A stretch of 64,000 bases of DNA, taken from the NCBI GenBank assembly GCA_016648135.1, contig JADDOH010010300.1, positions 1 through 64,000 on the forward strand, read 5' to 3'. The translations under genes were made by a program, and so were the position numbers. Below are positions 35,081 through 45,536 of the stretch, piece after piece. The notes below the pieces were generated by a model. That model did not search any database. It had not been told where the DNA came from and worked only from the letters and a program-made list of their open reading frames with translations. This DNA is from Agrypnia vestita. Lineage: Eukaryota > Arthropoda > Insecta > Trichoptera > Phryganeidae. The first letter of the stretch is position 1; each line of letters begins with the position of its first letter.

Positions 35081-35735
35081 TATCGACGGCTCCTACGTAT
35101 AATGTCGTAACCCACAAAATTCAATTTTACAGGAGAAGGATTTGAACATTTTCGTCCGGTATAAATCTAAATATTGCCCAATTTTTTTGAAATTTTGTTT
35201 CAATATTTTACTTTATACCGTAGTTTCATAAATAATCACAAAAAAGTCGAAATTATTAAAGGTTTTTGTAGAAATGCACATACGATATTATACTTCGGAC
35301 AAGACGCGACGTAAAATATCGTATAAATGACTTACAATATTTTACTTCGGAAAAGACGCGACTTAAAATAACATAAGTGTTACATACGATAATTTTCATA
35401 TGTTATTTTCTCACGCATATTATCGTAAGTGTTACATACGATAATTATCTTATGTTATTTTCCAATGTATGTTATCGTAAGTATTACATACGATAAAATT
35501 ATCTTATATTATTTTCCAATAAAAATTATCGTAAGTGTTATATACGATAGTATACTTCGTAAAAAATATGTGATTGTTTGAGATATGATAAAATACGTCC
35601 AAAAAAACGTTATTTATTGCAAATTTTTTTTTTCTTTCTTGCAAATAAAGATATAATTAAATACATATGAAATACATAAAAAACTAAAAATCGTCGATTT
35701 GTGGGTTACGATATTATACGTAGGAGCCGTCGATA
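35081..35735. mobile_element. 655-bp MITE with internal repeats
   Basis: Terminal inverted repeats of about 38 bp, beginning TATCGACGGCTCCTACGTAT, differ by about one base. The inner part carries repeated TTACATACGATAAT and TTATGTTATTTTCC blocks in both orientations (35370-35560), plus two ACTTCGGA(C/A)AAGACGCGAC blocks. No coding frame. Non-autonomous DNA transposon, superfamily unknown. Confidence 0.8.
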
Positions 35736-35885
35736 TGTTGGATCATATACAGTATCTTTTTCATTATCTCAAAAATCTCCCTTGGAATAAATAGTATAAA
35801 TTTCATTATTAACAAAATTCTTAAAAGCAACACATTCTGAAATTGATAAATACTTTTAAACACTAATTTAAACAAAAATAAAGAC

Positions 35886-36055
35886 AAGAACACAGAATAT
35901 GTGTCGCATCAATATTCTTACTATTTTCAAACAAAGCTAAACACTTGTGCTATGAAAATAGAACTAACTTGCTGGTGTCCTAGAATGGGGCTCGAACCAC
36001 CGTCAAGCAGATCACTAGGCGAGCATCACGACCAATACACCAAAAAGCTATTCTA
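35886..36055 (-). mobile_element. tRNA-derived SINE
   Basis: Reverse-oriented relative of 41621-41826: GTGTCGCATCAATATTCTTAC, GCTGGTGTCCTAGAATGGGG, box-B complement GGCTCGAACCACC, and TCACTAGGCGAGCATCACGA near the head. Confidence 0.75.
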
Positions 36056-36124
36056 TATTAATAAAAATACTCTATATTTCATGTATAATAAAAACAGTGC
36101 CATCTCTGGAACTGGATTTTCAAA

Positions 36125-36680
36125 AATCAACTAAATATTTTTTTATGTATATTCAAGAACACATTCATATTTGTGAAGTTGTAATTTTTCAGAACAAAGA
36201 TCTGTGAAAATTTTTAAAAACAAATTAATTAATCAATTAGAAAGACATACAGAAAAATCTAATTCACGAAAAAATATTAGGTTAGTACTGGGATTCGAAC
36301 CCAGGTCACCTCCTTTCCAGGGCCGGTGCTCTGACCACTAATCTATAGCAACCCTTTACGTTTCCATGAATATATCGACCTTATATGTAGTTCTCATTTT
36401 TATTAATTGATTAATTTTTATTTTTGTTCATAGAGCATTCCACTTTTTTGATACGGTAGTTCAAATTACCTTGCAATGCCACCGGCCCCGGAAAGGAGGT
36501 GACCTGGGTTCAAATCCCAGTAGTAACCTAATATTTTTTCGTGAATTAGATTTTTCTGTATGTCTTTCTAATTGATTAATTTATTTGGTTTTAAAATTTT
36601 TCTCAGGAACTTTGTTCTGAAAAATTACAACTTCACAAATATGAATGTGTTCTTGAATATATATAATATCTGTTGTATAA
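36125..36680. repeat. Inverted tRNA-like repeat
   Basis: Left arm 36130-36335 and right arm 36482-36665 are reverse complements. The left arm read on the minus strand holds a tRNA-like head: box A near TAGATTAGTGGTCAGAGCA and box B GGTTCGAATCC. The right arm begins partway through that head, so box A is missing. A second inverted pair (36446-36484 with 36735-36778, CACTTTTTTGATACGGTAG) brackets the right arm. Confidence 0.7.
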
Positions 36681-36778
36681 AATGTGTGTCCAAATAAAAT
36701 GAATTATTCGGTTAATTCTGGCGTCCACCTAGCGGTGGCATTGCAAAGTAATATGAACTACCGTATCAAAAAAGTGGT

Positions 36779-38333
36779 TGCTCAAATCAATTATGTATAT
36801 ATTTCACTATAGTTCAACATCTAACCTGCCCGAATATACATTCTTGTCTGCCATTTGAATACTATTTAATGAAAACGAAAAATATATTGACCAACTTTTC
36901 AGGAAAAACGCAAAAGGTCATCAAAGTAGTTAACCGCAAAGTATATATTAATGCAGTATTTATTCTATAGCTTAATCAAGGAAAACATAAATTGAAAGAA
37001 GACACCGGAAGAATGCAAAATCATTAAAAAAAGTTGTTAAAATGTACTAAATAATACAATCATTTTAATGAACGGAAAATGACCACTGACATCAAAAACA
37101 CTTACCAATTGAGATCAATGTATTTTACATGTTTAAGTATACAAAATAATAAACAGAAATAAATAAACAATACACAAATATAAAAATATAAACACAAACA
37201 AATAATTTATATAAATAATTATAAAATGTAGATAAACAAACTTATTTATTTCTTACATATTATTATATATTAAAAAACTATTATTTCAAAAGTTTTCCAA
37301 ATATCTTCATTGCTATTGACATAAATTTGATTTTGTGATTTAGCTACATATTCTCCTAAATTATTTTAGGGTTAATTATGTCTTTCTCTTGTACAGTTAC
37401 CACATTTTTGCTGATTGGAAGTAATTTAGTGAATAAATTCAAATTATGTACAATGATTGAATATGTAAATATTCTGTAAACATAAATCAAAACATTTACA
37501 CATTTAAAGGTCATTCACGTTTTCTAATTTAATTAATGTTAATTTGCTTCAGCAAATCTATATTTTCTCAGTATAATAAGTGTGTTATATTTGGAAGCCT
37601 TTTTCACATCTTCATTAACTCAATATTTATTGCAAGTTTTTTCAGGGCTTTCAAAAAAACCTCATTCAAAAATTCTCAACTCTGCAATGACAAAGTTAAA
37701 TTCTTTTCATCTTTACTTTATAAAACCATGTATGTATTGTTTATTGACAATCTACATAAATGAGTGTTCATAAATCATAATGTGTATGGAAATTATTATT
37801 ATACGTTTTTCAATTCGTTGATGACTAATTATTCTTGTTTTAAATACCTACTTTATAGCAAATTAAAAAAATTGTGGAAACATTATACTTTTTGCACTAT
37901 AAATTGTTAGATTTGAGCAAATTTTTCAACATCTATATTTTCATCTTTCTTTCATCGAGTTTTCTTTTATACATTATTTTGTGTGTTATAAAATATTCAT
38001 GATTTTTATGCATTTTTAATTTTTATATATTTTAAGATTAATTTATTTCCATCCATCAATAGTTTAAAAACATTTTCAATAAATTTAGAGATTTGCATTA
38101 AATTTACCTATATTTTTTTATGAATTATTATTATAATATATATTCATACAATGAACAAGGATGGCAACCTTTATGAATCAGATACACAATTTGTAATTTT
38201 GTAAGAATGCTGGAAAATAAAGTAGTGTAAATCGATGACATTTATATGACAGCATAATTTCTGGAGATGCGCAAATAAAAAACATTAAAAAATATTAAAA
38301 TCAATTTAATGTCCAAAACAGAAGCATTATAAT
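36779..38333. other. No gene seen; 3' flank of TMEM183
   Basis: AT-rich. TTTATT at 38042-38047 gives AATAAA on the minus strand about 290 bp after the TMEM183 stop, a candidate polyadenylation signal. Confidence 0.4.
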
Positions 38334-38615
38334 TTATGTATGAAATTTCATCATATTTTCTAATGTGTCATTCTGTGAAAACGTAGAAGGAGGAAAATAT
38401 TGTCCAGAATGGGGATAATGAGTATCCCACCAATTCAAGACTTGCATTTTAACAACAGTATCCAAAACAATGAGACATTCTGGTCGTTCCTGATAGCCTG
38501 GACTAAAGCCTAGTGTCAGTCTGTGACTTCTCATGTTCGGTGAAAGGGAAGTTTGGAGAAGTCTTAACGTCATTCCCATGGTGAGTGGGGCATCAGAAAA
38601 ACTACCACAGATGAT
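38334..38615 (-). CDS. TMEM183: TMEM183 exon 3 (last coding exon)
   Basis: Begins right after TTTTTCAG with IICGSFSDAPLTMGM and ends in a stop at 38336-38334. It carries the most conserved C-terminal block, VVKMQVLNWWDTHYPHS. The tail after YPHS is longer than in human. Confidence 0.87.
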   Translation of the reverse strand: MICGSFSDAPLTMGMTLRLLQTSLSPNMRSHRLTLGFSPGYQERPECLIVLDTVVKMQVLNWWDTHYPHSGQYFPPSTFSQNDTLENMMKFHT

Positions 38616-41600
38616 CTGAAAAATAGAAAACAAAAATGTAAGTTTTTACTTGGGTTGTTAACATTTTCTGTATCTATTCTAGTATGATGGAGTAGTGCCT
38701 ATCTCTGTCAATCACTTATATAAACAAAAAACATATTTTCATTATCATCCTATAAATTTTGGATTAGGAAATAAATTTTTGCTGACTGTTAGATAAGTCA
38801 ATACAGATTTCACAAAAAAAATACATATTTGTGAGAAGATATACAGCTACACAAAAAATCATTTTAAATTACGAAGTGCTGTTACCATAAATTATTCACA
38901 CAATGAAATAATAAAATTAGAATCTGCAAAAATAATTATATAACATACATACATGCAATACCTTTTTTATATCCTGTAATATACTGGATTAGCGTTCCAG
39001 CACCTTTTTTATTGTATTTTAACTGTTTCAAAACATCAGACAAGACATCGTTCGCGCATACATAACTTCTAATTCTACAATTCGCCAAAATGATAAAATA
39101 TATTGTGTTCATATAAAAACTAGATGATGGTGTGAATGGATTTGAATTTGCATAGTGACAAGTGAACTCGTCCACGTTTTCATTTAAAAAAATAAATATA
39201 AATTATGTTTAATTTTTCTATGCTCTCCGTGGCCCAGGGAAAGCTTGTTAAATTTTCTTCAAATGATATTTTTATATAATTTTATTTAATAAATATCTTG
39301 ACAAGAAATATGTTCTGACATCTTTTTTACATCAAAAAAGTACTGCAAACATATAATATAAAAAAAACATGGGAAAATTAACGCATACAATAAAACTTTG
39401 ATTTTACATTCCTCGTTTTCCTGCTATTTACACTGAAAAGTCGGGAGTCCCGTTTCATCTCCATACATTCCCACACAAAAATTTCACGCAGTTTATGCAC
39501 ATGAATTTTTTCATTTCCCCTGTTTTAGAGTGAAATATCTAGAAAATTCAATGTTAACTCTACATTTATTGAAATTTACAAGTGAAATTTTGAATTTAAA
39601 TTTTTCATTCCAAAATCTCAACATGCCATAAGATGAATATAAAACATATTGCATATTTTAGAAAATAATATACATACTATCAAATTTTTTAAAGTAATAA
39701 TTGTTTTTATTTTTGTCATAAGTACTTTTTTTATACAATTTTCATTTCCTCACTTTTACACCATTTTTTGCTGTTTCCTGGAGAAGTGTAAAACTTAAAC
39801 TTTACTGTACTTGTAAATACACAAAAAAATAAATTGTTAACATAAAAAATAAATAAATCTGTTTTTTATGTTTACAAAAAATAACTACAATTTTAATGTA
39901 GTACAGAATTTACATCCATTTTTATCAACAATGAAACATATAAACAAGAAGCATTTGAATGTCAAATCGCTTACCAGCACATGATTAAATAATAAAAAAA
40001 GTTCAATAAGTTCTAGAAATTTTATAATGAAGGTTGAAATTTGTGTAATAAATATTAAATGGTTTTTTAAATATATTTTAAAATAGAATAAAACATTCAG
40101 AATGAGTAACAAGCATTGTACTAAAAACTATTATAAAAAGACATGCTGTATTGAATATGTATTCCTTCAACCAAGAACGCAAAATAACATTACATTACAT
40201 AATATTATTAAAAAAACATTAATTTTTTTTTAAGGTACAACAGGCCGTGCGACCTAGTACTGTACCGAAACATATTACAAGATACCTAATCTTGAGAAAG
40301 TCATGCAGATGTATTGTTACAAAGATCTATCTCACCAGAAATCGAACCCGGAACCTCCGCTATGAGAAGTCAGTGTCATGCCCACTGGACTATAGGAACC
40401 GCCTAAATAGAAGTACTCTATTCCTAACTTCTCAAAAAATCTAAATTTACAATGGCAATGTAAATATATAATATATTTTTAGATGAATAATAATGCATAT
40501 TTACATAATAAATATTATTATCAAAAAAATTTGCGATTTGGCATTCTTGCGGATTCTTATTTATGTGAAACAATAAAATCAAAGGAATATTTCATATTGG
40601 AAGTAACCCTGCTTCCTTTTTTGATTATCATCTAAAATATTTTGAACAGTTTTTCAAACCTTTAAAACCCTACAATCCTCTTCTGGGTTATCTTGGATAT
40701 CATCTAATATTGTTAGCCAATCTTTTTTCGGTATAGATTTGTGCCTAGATCTGTACAAAGGATTATCTGTTAACTTCATTTTAAAAAAGAACACCCACTG
40801 GTCCTTATATTTTTGATACCACATACAAGTGCATCGTCTTTTTATCAAGTCTTGAGGTGTGCAGAACTGCTGCAATGGTTGTCGGTGAAGGAATGGCAGA
40901 TACGTATAAAATAGACTGCGAATTACTAGAGCTCGTAAACCATATCTTCTCACCATAGATCCGGGTTGAAGATGTTGCGGTAAAATACAAGAAGGCTTAC
41001 AGTAATTCTTATAAAGGTCATGCCAAAATTTAGCGTAAGTCGTTACATAGAGTGTCCCTTTACATATTCCAGAAAACCTACCAACGTCCTCCGGTTTTAT
41101 GTATTCTGATATTAAAAACCAAATGGCTAATGGATATTCAACGCCTTCAGTTTCTTCGAGGCAAACATTTTCATCCGCTTTATTTTTTGATTTCTTTGAA
41201 ATTCTTGCAACAATAATTTTCTTCGAGCCATCTTCGTTGTCTTCTTCTACAAGGTCCAAGTCATCATCTGTATCATCGTCCCATGACCAGTCCACAGTGG
41301 CCTGCATGTTAGTTGATTTATTTTCTAATGATTTTTTTGGCCGAAAACTATTATATTTGGAATCGGCAAAATCACTTAGTGTTAAATCTGAAATATGATG
41401 ATATGTATATATTAAAAAATATTGTAACTATAATGCTAAAAGCCAGTGGCGTGCAGTGGGTATAAACTTAGGTTATGCTGTGACTGACTATATTATATAT
41501 ACCTATATTAAAAATATACATATACGCATATACCTATACGGGTATATATATATATATTTTTTAATTTTAACTGTCTATGGCCCGGTTGTTTCAAGTTGGA

Positions 41601-43062
41601 TTAAAGTAAGCGTTCAATTACAACAAACAAAGTAGCTTGTTGGTCTTGTGGTTAGGACTCTCGCCTCGTGATCCAAACGTCACTGGTTCGAACCTCACTC
41701 CAGGTCAGCAAGTTAGTCCTATTTTCATAGCACAAGCGTTTAGCTTAGTTTGAAAATAGTAAGAATATTGATGTGACACGTATTCCGTGTTCGCATCTCT
41801 ATTTAATAAAAAAAAAAAATAAAAAAAATTAAAGCATAGATTTTTACGATAACGGATCATCTGATTGGTGGAGAACATAAAAATCTATGCTTTAAAAGAA
41901 CGCTTACTTTAATCCAACTTGAAACAACTGGCCCTATAATGAACTATTGTAAACAATATTTCCTAAATAAATAAATATTTTATATAATATGGCAAGAAAT
42001 TTCAATATATTTCGAAGACAATTTATATATAATCAAATCGGAAACAATACTAATTTCAGATATACGTTACATTTCACAAAAATAAATCAAACATTTTATG
42101 ATATCATAATATCATAATGATATGACAGATGGTATTTGTATTTACATTCACCATAGAAAAGACAAATAGAATTTACACCGAAAGTTTTGGGTGGAATTTG
42201 TAAAAAATAAAATTTCTGTGATGACGTGCGCGTAGTTTTCACCTGTCATAGGACCTTTCGAAGAAGCACGCTAAATTTACTTGTCTATTACACAAAACTC
42301 GCAGCCTTAAAAGTACACATTCTTTTTCTCAACTTGACTATATCTATGGAGCAAATTTCTTGGGCAAGATAAATGAAGGATTGACATGAAGTTAAGCACA
42401 GAAAAGTAGGAAATAAAACTTCTAGCCGTAGGACGAATTACGGCTAGAATTTTAAACCAGAAAAAAACAGATACGTCAAAAATAAAACTTCTAGCCATAG
42501 GACAAATTACGGCTAGAATTTTTAATCAACATTTTCTTAAGATAAGGATTATTTAATTAATATTTGTTTCCCAGAATCTTTACTAATGCACAGCTTTTTT
42601 GCTTGTTTGCCCTGCACGCCACTGCTAAAAGTACACAAATAAAATATGGTAAAATATTTTACAATGGCAAAAAAGATCTTTTGATTTCTACTTGGGAAGA
42701 ATATAATAAAACAGAAAAAAAGAAGACAATATAAGACTAGAAGGAAAACAAAAGTATTTCAAAAAATTGTTTTTATGTACAATGGACTCAAATCTTGCAC
42801 AATCTACCAAAAATAATACATAATAAAGGAATTTAAATTACAAGTGCGAAAAATCTGTTATGAAAAAGTTTATATGACTATTGTTTGTATAATCTAATTG
42901 TATACATACATGTAAGATGGAACTAAATAAACATTGAAAACAAAATAAAACTGTTAAAATTAGTTACATTGAAGTTATCTAAAATTATAAGAAAAAATAT
43001 ACATCTGTTTTTGGGTACTTACCACTTGAGAATGTCTTGTTTTTAGATTTTTTATATGACAT
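38334..43062 (-). CDS. TMEM183: TMEM183 (transmembrane protein 183), three exons
   Basis: Exons at 43062-43023, 41387-40660 and 38615-38334 join in frame (40 + 728 + 282 nt) into about 349 residues, against about 376 in human. The N-terminus MSYKKSKNK joins DLTLSDFADS, like the family's start. Residues about 90-150 have YPLAIWFLISEYIKPEDVGR, then FWHDLYKNYC, resembling an F-box-type helical motif. The end has MRSHRLTLGF, LIVLDTVVKMQVLNWWDTHY. Splice sites: GT at 43022-43021 and 40659-40658, AG at 41389-41388 and 38617-38616. The function of the family is poorly known. The stretch equivalent to the vertebrate membrane segment is less hydrophobic here. Intron 1 is full of transposons, intron 2 has a SINE. 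Confidence 0.88.
38616..40659 (-). other. TMEM183 intron 2
   Basis: Flanked by AAG|GTTTG and TTTTTCAG|ATC. Contains a tRNA-derived SINE at 40235-40410. The 79-aa minus frame at 39175-38936 is not spliced into the gene: the protein junction is already complete without it. Confidence 0.75.
40235..40410 (-). mobile_element. tRNA-derived SINE in TMEM183 intron 2
   Basis: On the minus strand: CTATAGTCCAGTGGGCATGAC (box A region), then GGTTCCGGGTTCGATTTCTG (box B), then a body running to CTGTTGTACCTT and a T-rich plus-strand border. It differs from the 41621 family. A functional tRNA is unlikely because the acceptor arm is not formed. Confidence 0.65.
40660..41387 (-). CDS. TMEM183: TMEM183 exon 2
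   Basis: Large exon bounded by TTTCAG|ATTTAAC and AAG|GTTTG. Encodes an acidic stretch (WSWDDDTDDDLDLVEEDNED), a basic patch (RISKKSKNK), the F-box-like block and a Cys/Trp-containing segment (RRCTCMWYQKYKDQWVFFF). Ends in phase 0 with DCRVLK. Confidence 0.88.
41579..41933. mobile_element. MITE nested in the hAT-like element
   Basis: Terminal inverted repeats of about 37 bp (GGCC-GGTTGTTTCAAGTTGG... and its complement) and a palindromic interior (AAAGCATAGATTTTT / AAAAATCTATGCTTT). About 145 bp without the SINE that interrupts it at 41621-41826. Confidence 0.8.
41621..41826 (+). mobile_element. tRNA-derived SINE nested in the MITE
   Basis: Head AGTAGCTTGTTGGTCTTGTGG (box A region GTGGTTAGGAC), box B GGTTCGAACCTC, a body ending GTGTTCGCATCTCTATTTAAT, and a poly-A tail. 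Flanked by AATTA on both sides (41616-41620 and 41827-41831), a target duplication that restores the MITE palindrome when removed. Confidence 0.88.
43023..43062 (-). CDS. TMEM183: TMEM183 exon 1 (first coding exon)
   Basis: ATG at 43062-43060 opens MSYKKSKNKTFSS plus one base, followed by the consensus donor G|GTAAGT. The lysine-rich start and the split GAT codon restored across intron 1 support it. The 103-aa plus-strand frame across the same place is a shadow. Confidence 0.78.
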
Positions 43063-44059
43063 TATACTATCTGTTTAACCCGAGTATTTCTTTCATGTAT
43101 TTCATAGACTTAAGAAACATAAGCATTTCTGACTTTTTAAAGAATCAAAATATTCTTCCGGGTTCCAAAATTATTATGAAATATGTTAATGTGATGTCGA
43201 TCTGTCACATGTCAACGTCAATAAAATCTATGGAATTAAACCATAATCAAACGAAACGAGATGTATTTGTAGTAGATGAAATATCTATACATATTGCTGT
43301 CTATTATCTATGGCTGCCTCTCCAGCGAATAGGGAAATTTCACTTTTTTTTAATGGAATATCTTTAATTTGATTTAGAAAATACGTCTACGAAATTTTTT
43401 TTTAAATATATATTAAGAGTATAATAATGATTTTGAAATTTAACATTTTAAATTCCCGGCAAAATACGTCATTTCACTAGCACGAGTTGACCTCTTTCCA
43501 TTTAAGAAATACAATCGTTAGTATAAATACATTTAATTTATTGAAGAATACATCTTTCAAAGGCAGGCTTTCACTTTGTGGTGACATTATTAATGTATAA
43601 ATTTATTAGAACGTTGTTTACACCACCTTATTATTAGTTTTTTACACCTAGATGTTTCGGAAAAAATGTGTAAGCCATACGTACGAGGCACATTGTTACA
43701 CCAATACAACGAAACAACGTGCCTCATAATGAATAGTAGGTTTAATATTCGTATTCGCGAAAGTAGTATTCGTTGCATCACTAAAATAAAATAAACGATC
43801 GCGAATAACTTGAAGAGGAAGAAAATCTAGGTTCATCTTGAAATTATGTGAAATGTAATGTCATCACACTAATTTTGATTATTTAATTATCTTTTTGAAC
43901 GCCCGTATGGGCTTATACATAAATACATTTATTTATTAAAAGAATTCGCATATACTTGCCTACATATTAACGATTTGGTTTAGAAAACTGTGAAATGAGG
44001 TTATATGATAAATCTACCTTACAAAAATAATTTAAAGTATGATTTTACATTACACAAAT
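43063..44059. other. TMEM183 upstream region; decayed MITE at 43655-43735
   Basis: Presumed promoter and 5' region of TMEM183 (minus strand). No clear TATA box. The words GTAAGCC, ACGAGGCACATTGTT and CGTGCCTC at 43668-43727 mark a degraded relative of the MITE at 5448-5603. Confidence 0.45.
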
Positions 44060-44592
44060 CATATACAGCGTGCAATAGAGTTAGTCCATAATACTCTACA
44101 GTTGGATTCCTGCCTTGATTATGAGTCGAAAATTTTCAAGCAACCATGACCTATGGAGTAATGCAATATCAAAGTTAACTTTTTTTAAAATATTTCTGAC
44201 TTATTTTTAGAAAAATATTAAAGCATTATTACAGTAACTTTTATCGATTACAAAAAATTAATTTGCTTCAATAAAAGTTAAATAAAATAATAAAAAACCC
44301 GAAAAAATTCCTATTGGAATGTTTTCCAATTAGAATTGGAGGGTTTTTATCGTTTTATTTGACTTGTATTAAATGGAATGAATTATTCATATTAGATATA
44401 ATTTACTGTAATGATAGTCCAACGTTTGTAAAATCATAAGTAAGAAATATTGAAAAAAAAAGCAAACTTTGATGCCGCATATCTCCTCAACTATTGATAT
44501 TAGGTCATGGTTGCTTGAAAATTTTCGTCTCATAATCAAAGCAGGAATCCACCTGTAAAGTATTGTCGACTAGCTCTGTTACACCCTGTATG
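44060..44592. mobile_element. Foldback / MITE-like element
   Basis: Arms of about 130 bp (44060-44200 and 44460-44592) are reverse complements, for example AATTTTCAAGCAACCATGACCT on the left and AGGTCATGGTTGCTTGAAAATT on the right. Ends resemble CATACAGGGTGTAACAGAGCTAG. No coding capacity. A second small palindrome (CCGAAAAAATTCC...GGAGGG) sits in the middle. Confidence 0.75.
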
Positions 44593-45130
44593 TCTATACC
44601 TATAAAACTCAATGTCTGTCTCTCTGTCTGTCTGTTCTCCATACAAATCTACACCGTTTTTCCGATTCAACTCAAATATTGCATACTTATTCTTTAGGAT
44701 CCGGCAGGTAAAAAAGGTGAATTTTCCCCCACCCCCTCCTCTATTAAATTTTTTGTATAAATTTATACCATATGACCGATCTGACCCAAATTTTTCATAC
44801 TCATTCTTTAAGTCCCGGTGGGTAACAAAGACTACTCTTCCCTCCTGCCTATTTTAGCATACCCCCTCACCTGATATATTTTCCGTACAAATCTATAGCG
44901 TTTGCTGATCTGATCCAAATTTTGCATTCTTATTCTTTAGGTCCCGGCGGAATACATAGGCTACAATTTCATCCTGGAAATCATATCCATCCCAGCCGAG
45001 ATTACATGGAAACATTGTTTTTATTAGTCTTTGCAAAACAATGGAACCTTTGTGTCCACCCACAAACTTATTTTTAACTAAATTATTAAGTCGAGCAACG
45101 CCAGGTATAAAGAGCTGGTTTATAATATAT
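44593..45130 (-). repeat. Dispersed retroelement-like repeat
   Basis: Contains three spaced repeats of a phrase like CATACTTATTCTTTAGG / CATACTCATTCTTTAAG / TTCTTATTCTTTAGG followed by TCCCGGCGG-like words, and ends CGAGCAACGCCAGG-TATAAAGAGCTGGT, a reverse version of the GC-rich terminal word at 23344. No protein is seen. Confidence 0.45.
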
Positions 45131-45536
45131 TCCATGTACACATCTGTTAAAAAATATATGTATAAGTATAAACGCACATACAAAAATGAGTTTCAGATTG
45201 ATCCAGAATAAGGACTATTGTAAAAAATATTTCTTCGCAAGCATTTCGATATTATTAAAGAATGTGAGAGTTGAGATTTAAAGTTAAGATTAGTTTTGGG
45301 TTTAGGTTAGATAAGCTAGATAAGCTTTGATTCAAATGGTTTTTTTAAAAGATATTACAAAATGTTAAACCTCACTGATGAACAAAACACATTTCCACTT
45401 GTTTATGACAATCTGAATTGATCAAGTAATCGGTCTCAATAATCGGCAGAAGTGGAACACAATATAGTAGAGAGCATGGTTGAGGACTGGCACACTGACA
45501 ATGCTGGACCCTCTGCTTTGGATGAAATGAAGTAGT
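45131..45536. other. No gene seen
   Basis: May include the degenerate N-terminal part of the LINE that follows. No frame was recognised. Confidence 0.4.

Larger units (their letters stand above)
41444..42624. mobile_element. hAT-like non-autonomous element in TMEM183 intron 1
   Basis: Ends are CAGTGGCGTGCAGTGGG and CCCTGCACGCCACTG. They are flanked by CTAAAAGC (41436-41443) and CTAAAAGT (42625-42632), an 8-bp target duplication with one difference, as expected of hAT transposons. No transposase is present. It contains the MITE at 41579-41933. A partial relative lies at 12885-13270. Confidence 0.8.

Noticed and set aside
36282..36350. tRNA gene on the minus strand
   Set aside because: Part of a repeated inverted structure, the acceptor stem is not formed and the second copy is truncated.
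38936..39175. Extra TMEM183 exon
   Set aside because: The exon 2 to exon 3 junction is already in frame and aligns to the family without it; the frame is not similar to TMEM183.
41099..41398. 99-aa Ser-rich plus frame
   Set aside because: Antisense of TMEM183 exon 2; the serine run mirrors the acidic stretch of that gene.
41640..41706. Functional tRNA gene
   Set aside because: Boxes A and B are present but acceptor pairing is absent, a poly-A tail follows and a target duplication surrounds the unit, so it is a SINE.
43056..43367. 103-aa plus-strand gene
   Set aside because: Overlaps TMEM183 exon 1 on the opposite strand and has no recognisable domain.
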